Below are positions 19,391 through 21,341 of a stretch of 21,341 bases of DNA, piece after piece. The notes below the pieces were generated by a model. It saw only the letters and a program-made list of their open reading frames with translations, did no database searches and had not been told where the DNA came from. Position 1 is the first letter of the stretch. The number at the start of each line of letters is the position of its first letter. This DNA comes from Phycisphaerales bacterium UBA3158 (lineage in GTDB: Bacteria > Planctomycetota > Phycisphaerae > Phycisphaerales > SM1A02): contig DEYM01000056.1 of assembly GCA_002364555.1 (NCBI GenBank), positions 1 through 21,341 of the forward strand, in the 5' to 3' direction. The position numbers and the translations under genes are program-made.

Positions 19391-21341
19391 CTACCACCCG
19401 TCGACGTGCACCGATCATGTTTCAGCGACGCCTGGTCTTTCTTCTGGCGTGCGGCTTGGCTGCCTGTGTGATCATGTCGATCCAGCTGGTCAGGCTGACT
19501 GTCATCGAGGGTCCTTCACATCGAGACGAAGCCCAGTCCAGGCTGCAGACTCGTGAATGGATCCCCACGTGGCGAGGAAGCATCATCGATCGGCACGGAC
19601 GTCCGCTCGCCCAGGACGAGCCAGGCTACGAAGTCGCTGTTTCATGGGATGCCATCACCGGCAACTGGGCTGAACGAAAGGCCATGAGCCAGGCCCGTCG
19701 TGAGGTGGGTGCCATCGACTGGAACGAACGTTCCCCCGAGGCGAGGGAATCCTTGATCGCCGCGGCTCTGCCCGAGTGGACGTTGGTTCTCGAGCAGCTC
19801 TGGTCCCTGGTTGCCGAGGGCAGAAGCGATTCAAGTGACGACGTGGAGAGTGTGCTGGATTCGGAACGTGCTCGAGTGCAGCACATGGCTGCTGTCATCT
19901 GGGAACGTCAGCGACAACGTCATGAGGCCCGTTACGGTCAGGGTGACGACTTCAAGGCCATGCCGATCGCCGAACAGACCGGCAAGCATGTGGTCGTTCC
20001 TCATCTCAGGGATGATCAGGCGATCGCCTTGCAGAAGTTCGCGGAGCAGTGGCCCGAGCTGGTCGATGTGCGGTACGCGCGTCATCGAAGCTATCCCATC
20101 GGAACATTGGACGTTCCCGTCGATAGAAGTCGCCTACCCAGATCCATTCGATCCTCGGATCCCGAGATGCTCCGGATGGAATCGGTCGGTGATCAGCTTC
20201 TGGGAGGCATCCGCTACGACGTGTGGGCGGAGGACATGCAGCGGCGCCCTTTTCGGGGTCGCGATGGTGAACTGGATCTTGGCGGCTATCGAACATCGGA
20301 TCGAATCGGATCCCGGGGCATCGAGCGAGGTTGGGAGGATGAGCTCCGTGGGGAGCGGGGTGTGGTGCTCACGTCACGCCAGGACGGTCAGGTCGATCGA
20401 CAGCTGCCGCTCCCCGGAAACGATGTCCTGCTGAGCATCGACGGCCTGCTCCAGTCGAGGGTCGAGTCGATCCTCGATGCCAGAACCGGATTGACCGTGG
20501 TGCAGGATTGGCATGGCAACGACAAGCTCCCCGGCGGCACCGCATTGGCTGCCGCTGCCGTTGTTCTGGATATTCCGACCGGCGAGATCATGGCGATGGC
20601 ATCCGTGCCGGGTCCATCGGATTCGAATCGCATGAGCCCGCTGGAGATCGAGGAACGTACGCCGTGGGTCAATCGAGCCACGGAAGCGACCTATCCACCG
20701 GGATCCATCATCAAGCCCCTGGTGCTGGCGGCGGCGATGATGGAGTCGGTCGTCGACGAGAACACGACGATCGAATGCAAAGGACATCATTTCCCGGGAC
20801 GTGACGACGTCGCGAGATGCTGGATCTATCGACCCCGATTTGGAATGGCGACACATGGCCCGCTTCAGGCTCGTGAGGCGTTGGCCCGCTCATGCAACTG
20901 CTACTTCTACGAACTCGGATCGAGACTCGGTCTTGAAAGGATGGCCTACTGGCTGAGCTGGTTCGGCATCGGGCGGCCCATCAGCAGCGGACTGGACGGT
21001 TCATCCCAGACCACGGATGAAGCGGCCGGTGGAAGTGTGCTCGACGAGATCTTCCAGGAGACGCTCCGGAACAACGGCGAGGCATCCTTCGAGTCGGTCA
21101 TGATGAGCATCGGTCAGGGGCGGCTCACCTGGACACCTCTGCATGCGGCGGACGCCTACGCGACACTTGCTCGTGGTGGCCGGCGCATACCGCCGACACT
21201 CGTTCGCGGTCATCGTGGCAGCCTCGATCGGGAGGAGTTCCCCGATCGCGAGATCCCATCTGTCATCGTGAACACGATTCTCGATGGCATGCGTGAAGGA
21301 GTGACCGAATCCTGGGGTAGCGGAAGTCGGATCAAGTACGG
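19387..21341 (+). CDS. mrdA: Penicillin-binding protein 2 (class B transpeptidase), 3' end missing
   Basis: PBP2 cross-links peptidoglycan during lateral growth. 651 codons are visible. There is a short basic N-terminus, one membrane anchor (about residues 15-35) and the WRGSIIDRHGRPLA motif (62-75). A long helical, charged insertion (about 95-200) follows in the pedestal domain. The linker SRGIERGWEDELRGERG is recognisable as the PBP2 GLExxYxxxLRG segment. The transpeptidase domain has PPGSIIKP with catalytic Ser440 and Lys443, and SCN (502-504) as the SxN motif. The KTG motif lies beyond the window. PBP2 is preferred over FtsI because of the linker and lack of PASTA, but I cannot check the rest. 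It lies 103 nt after aat. Confidence 0.88.
   Translation, partial: MTTTRRRAPIMFQRRLVFLLACGLAACVIMSIQLVRLTVIEGPSHRDEAQSRLQTREWIPTWRGSIIDRHGRPLAQDEPGYEVAVSWDAITGNWAERKAMSQARREVGAIDWNERSPEARESLIAAALPEWTLVLEQLWSLVAEGRSDSSDDVESVLDSERARVQHMAAVIWERQRQRHEARYGQGDDFKAMPIAEQTGKHVVVPHLRDDQAIALQKFAEQWPELVDVRYARHRSYPIGTLDVPVDRSRLPRSIRSSDPEMLRMESVGDQLLGGIRYDVWAEDMQRRPFRGRDGELDLGGYRTSDRIGSRGIERGWEDELRGERGVVLTSRQDGQVDRQLPLPGNDVLLSIDGLLQSRVESILDARTGLTVVQDWHGNDKLPGGTALAAAAVVLDIPTGEIMAMASVPGPSDSNRMSPLEIEERTPWVNRATEATYPPGSIIKPLVLAAAMMESVVDENTTIECKGHHFPGRDDVARCWIYRPRFGMATHGPLQAREALARSCNCYFYELGSRLGLERMAYWLSWFGIGRPISSGLDGSSQTTDEAAGGSVLDEIFQETLRNNGEASFESVMMSIGQGRLTWTPLHAADAYATLARGGRRIPPTLVRGHRGSLDREEFPDREIPSVIVNTILDGMREGVTESWGSGSRIKY

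Noticed and set aside
1..21341. CRISPR array, insertion sequence, prophage or defence island
   Set aside because: No spaced direct repeats, transposase, integrase, terminal inverted repeats or toxin-antitoxin pair were found; the genes are housekeeping or exported proteins.

Overview
This 21.3 kb window looks like chromosomal core sequence from a Planctomycetota bacterium, most likely of the Phycisphaerae. The signs are a C-terminal sorting tail of the form VPAPGALALLGLAGIAGRRRRR, a secreted protein with GACC-type Cys-rich repeats, a planctomycete-type GH10-like protein, an rpsF-ssb-rplI cluster without rpsR, GC of roughly 58 percent by eye, and mixed use of Shine-Dalgarno and apparently leaderless starts. 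No insertion sequence, prophage, CRISPR array or rRNA was seen. The lineage is inferred from protein style; no search was run.

Left part (1-4042): a secreted Cys-rich repeat protein cut by the window edge; a minus-strand pair of type III pantothenate kinase (coaX) and a shortened MnmE-like GTPase; divergent folD; and convergent purC. Three consecutive proteins here (MnmE-like, CoaX, FolD) carry substitutions or losses at residues normally considered catalytic.

Middle part (4199-11786, plus strand): a tight three-gene operon of a GH10-like protein without recognisable catalytic glutamates, a membrane-anchored helix-hairpin-helix ComEA-like protein, and the repair helicase Mfd. Then come a PEP-CTERM-like exported protein with its own promoter and a strong terminator, a polytopic membrane protein of unknown function, and a small stand-alone homologue of the C-terminal region of B12-dependent ribonucleotide reductase (NrdJb-like).

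Right-middle part (11905-17483, minus strand): a GNAT acetyltransferase, then a long probable operon running tRNA-Gln, a single-domain GlmU-type uridylyltransferase, prs, rplY (bL25/CTC), pth, rpsF, ssb and rplI, closed by a strong rho-independent terminator. About 265 nt upstream of the tRNA lies a good minus-strand sigma70-like promoter, leaving an unexplained GC-rich, possibly structured leader or small RNA.

Right end (17785-21341): a family 2 glycosyltransferase (minus) diverges from aat (plus), followed by the start of a penicillin-binding protein 2 gene that runs off the window.

The main cross-cutting signal is a TANNNT hexamer ending exactly 6 nt before the start codon of four independently transcribed genes (coaX, folD, the 10354 membrane protein, aat). 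This is the arrangement expected for leaderless mRNAs, and in coaX and the membrane protein it also picks the start codon. No obvious new defence or mobile system is visible. The most unusual items are this leaderless signature, the altered FolD active site, the degenerate MnmE-like GTPase, the GH10-like pseudoenzyme candidate joined to comEA and mfd, and the orphan NrdJb-like gene.
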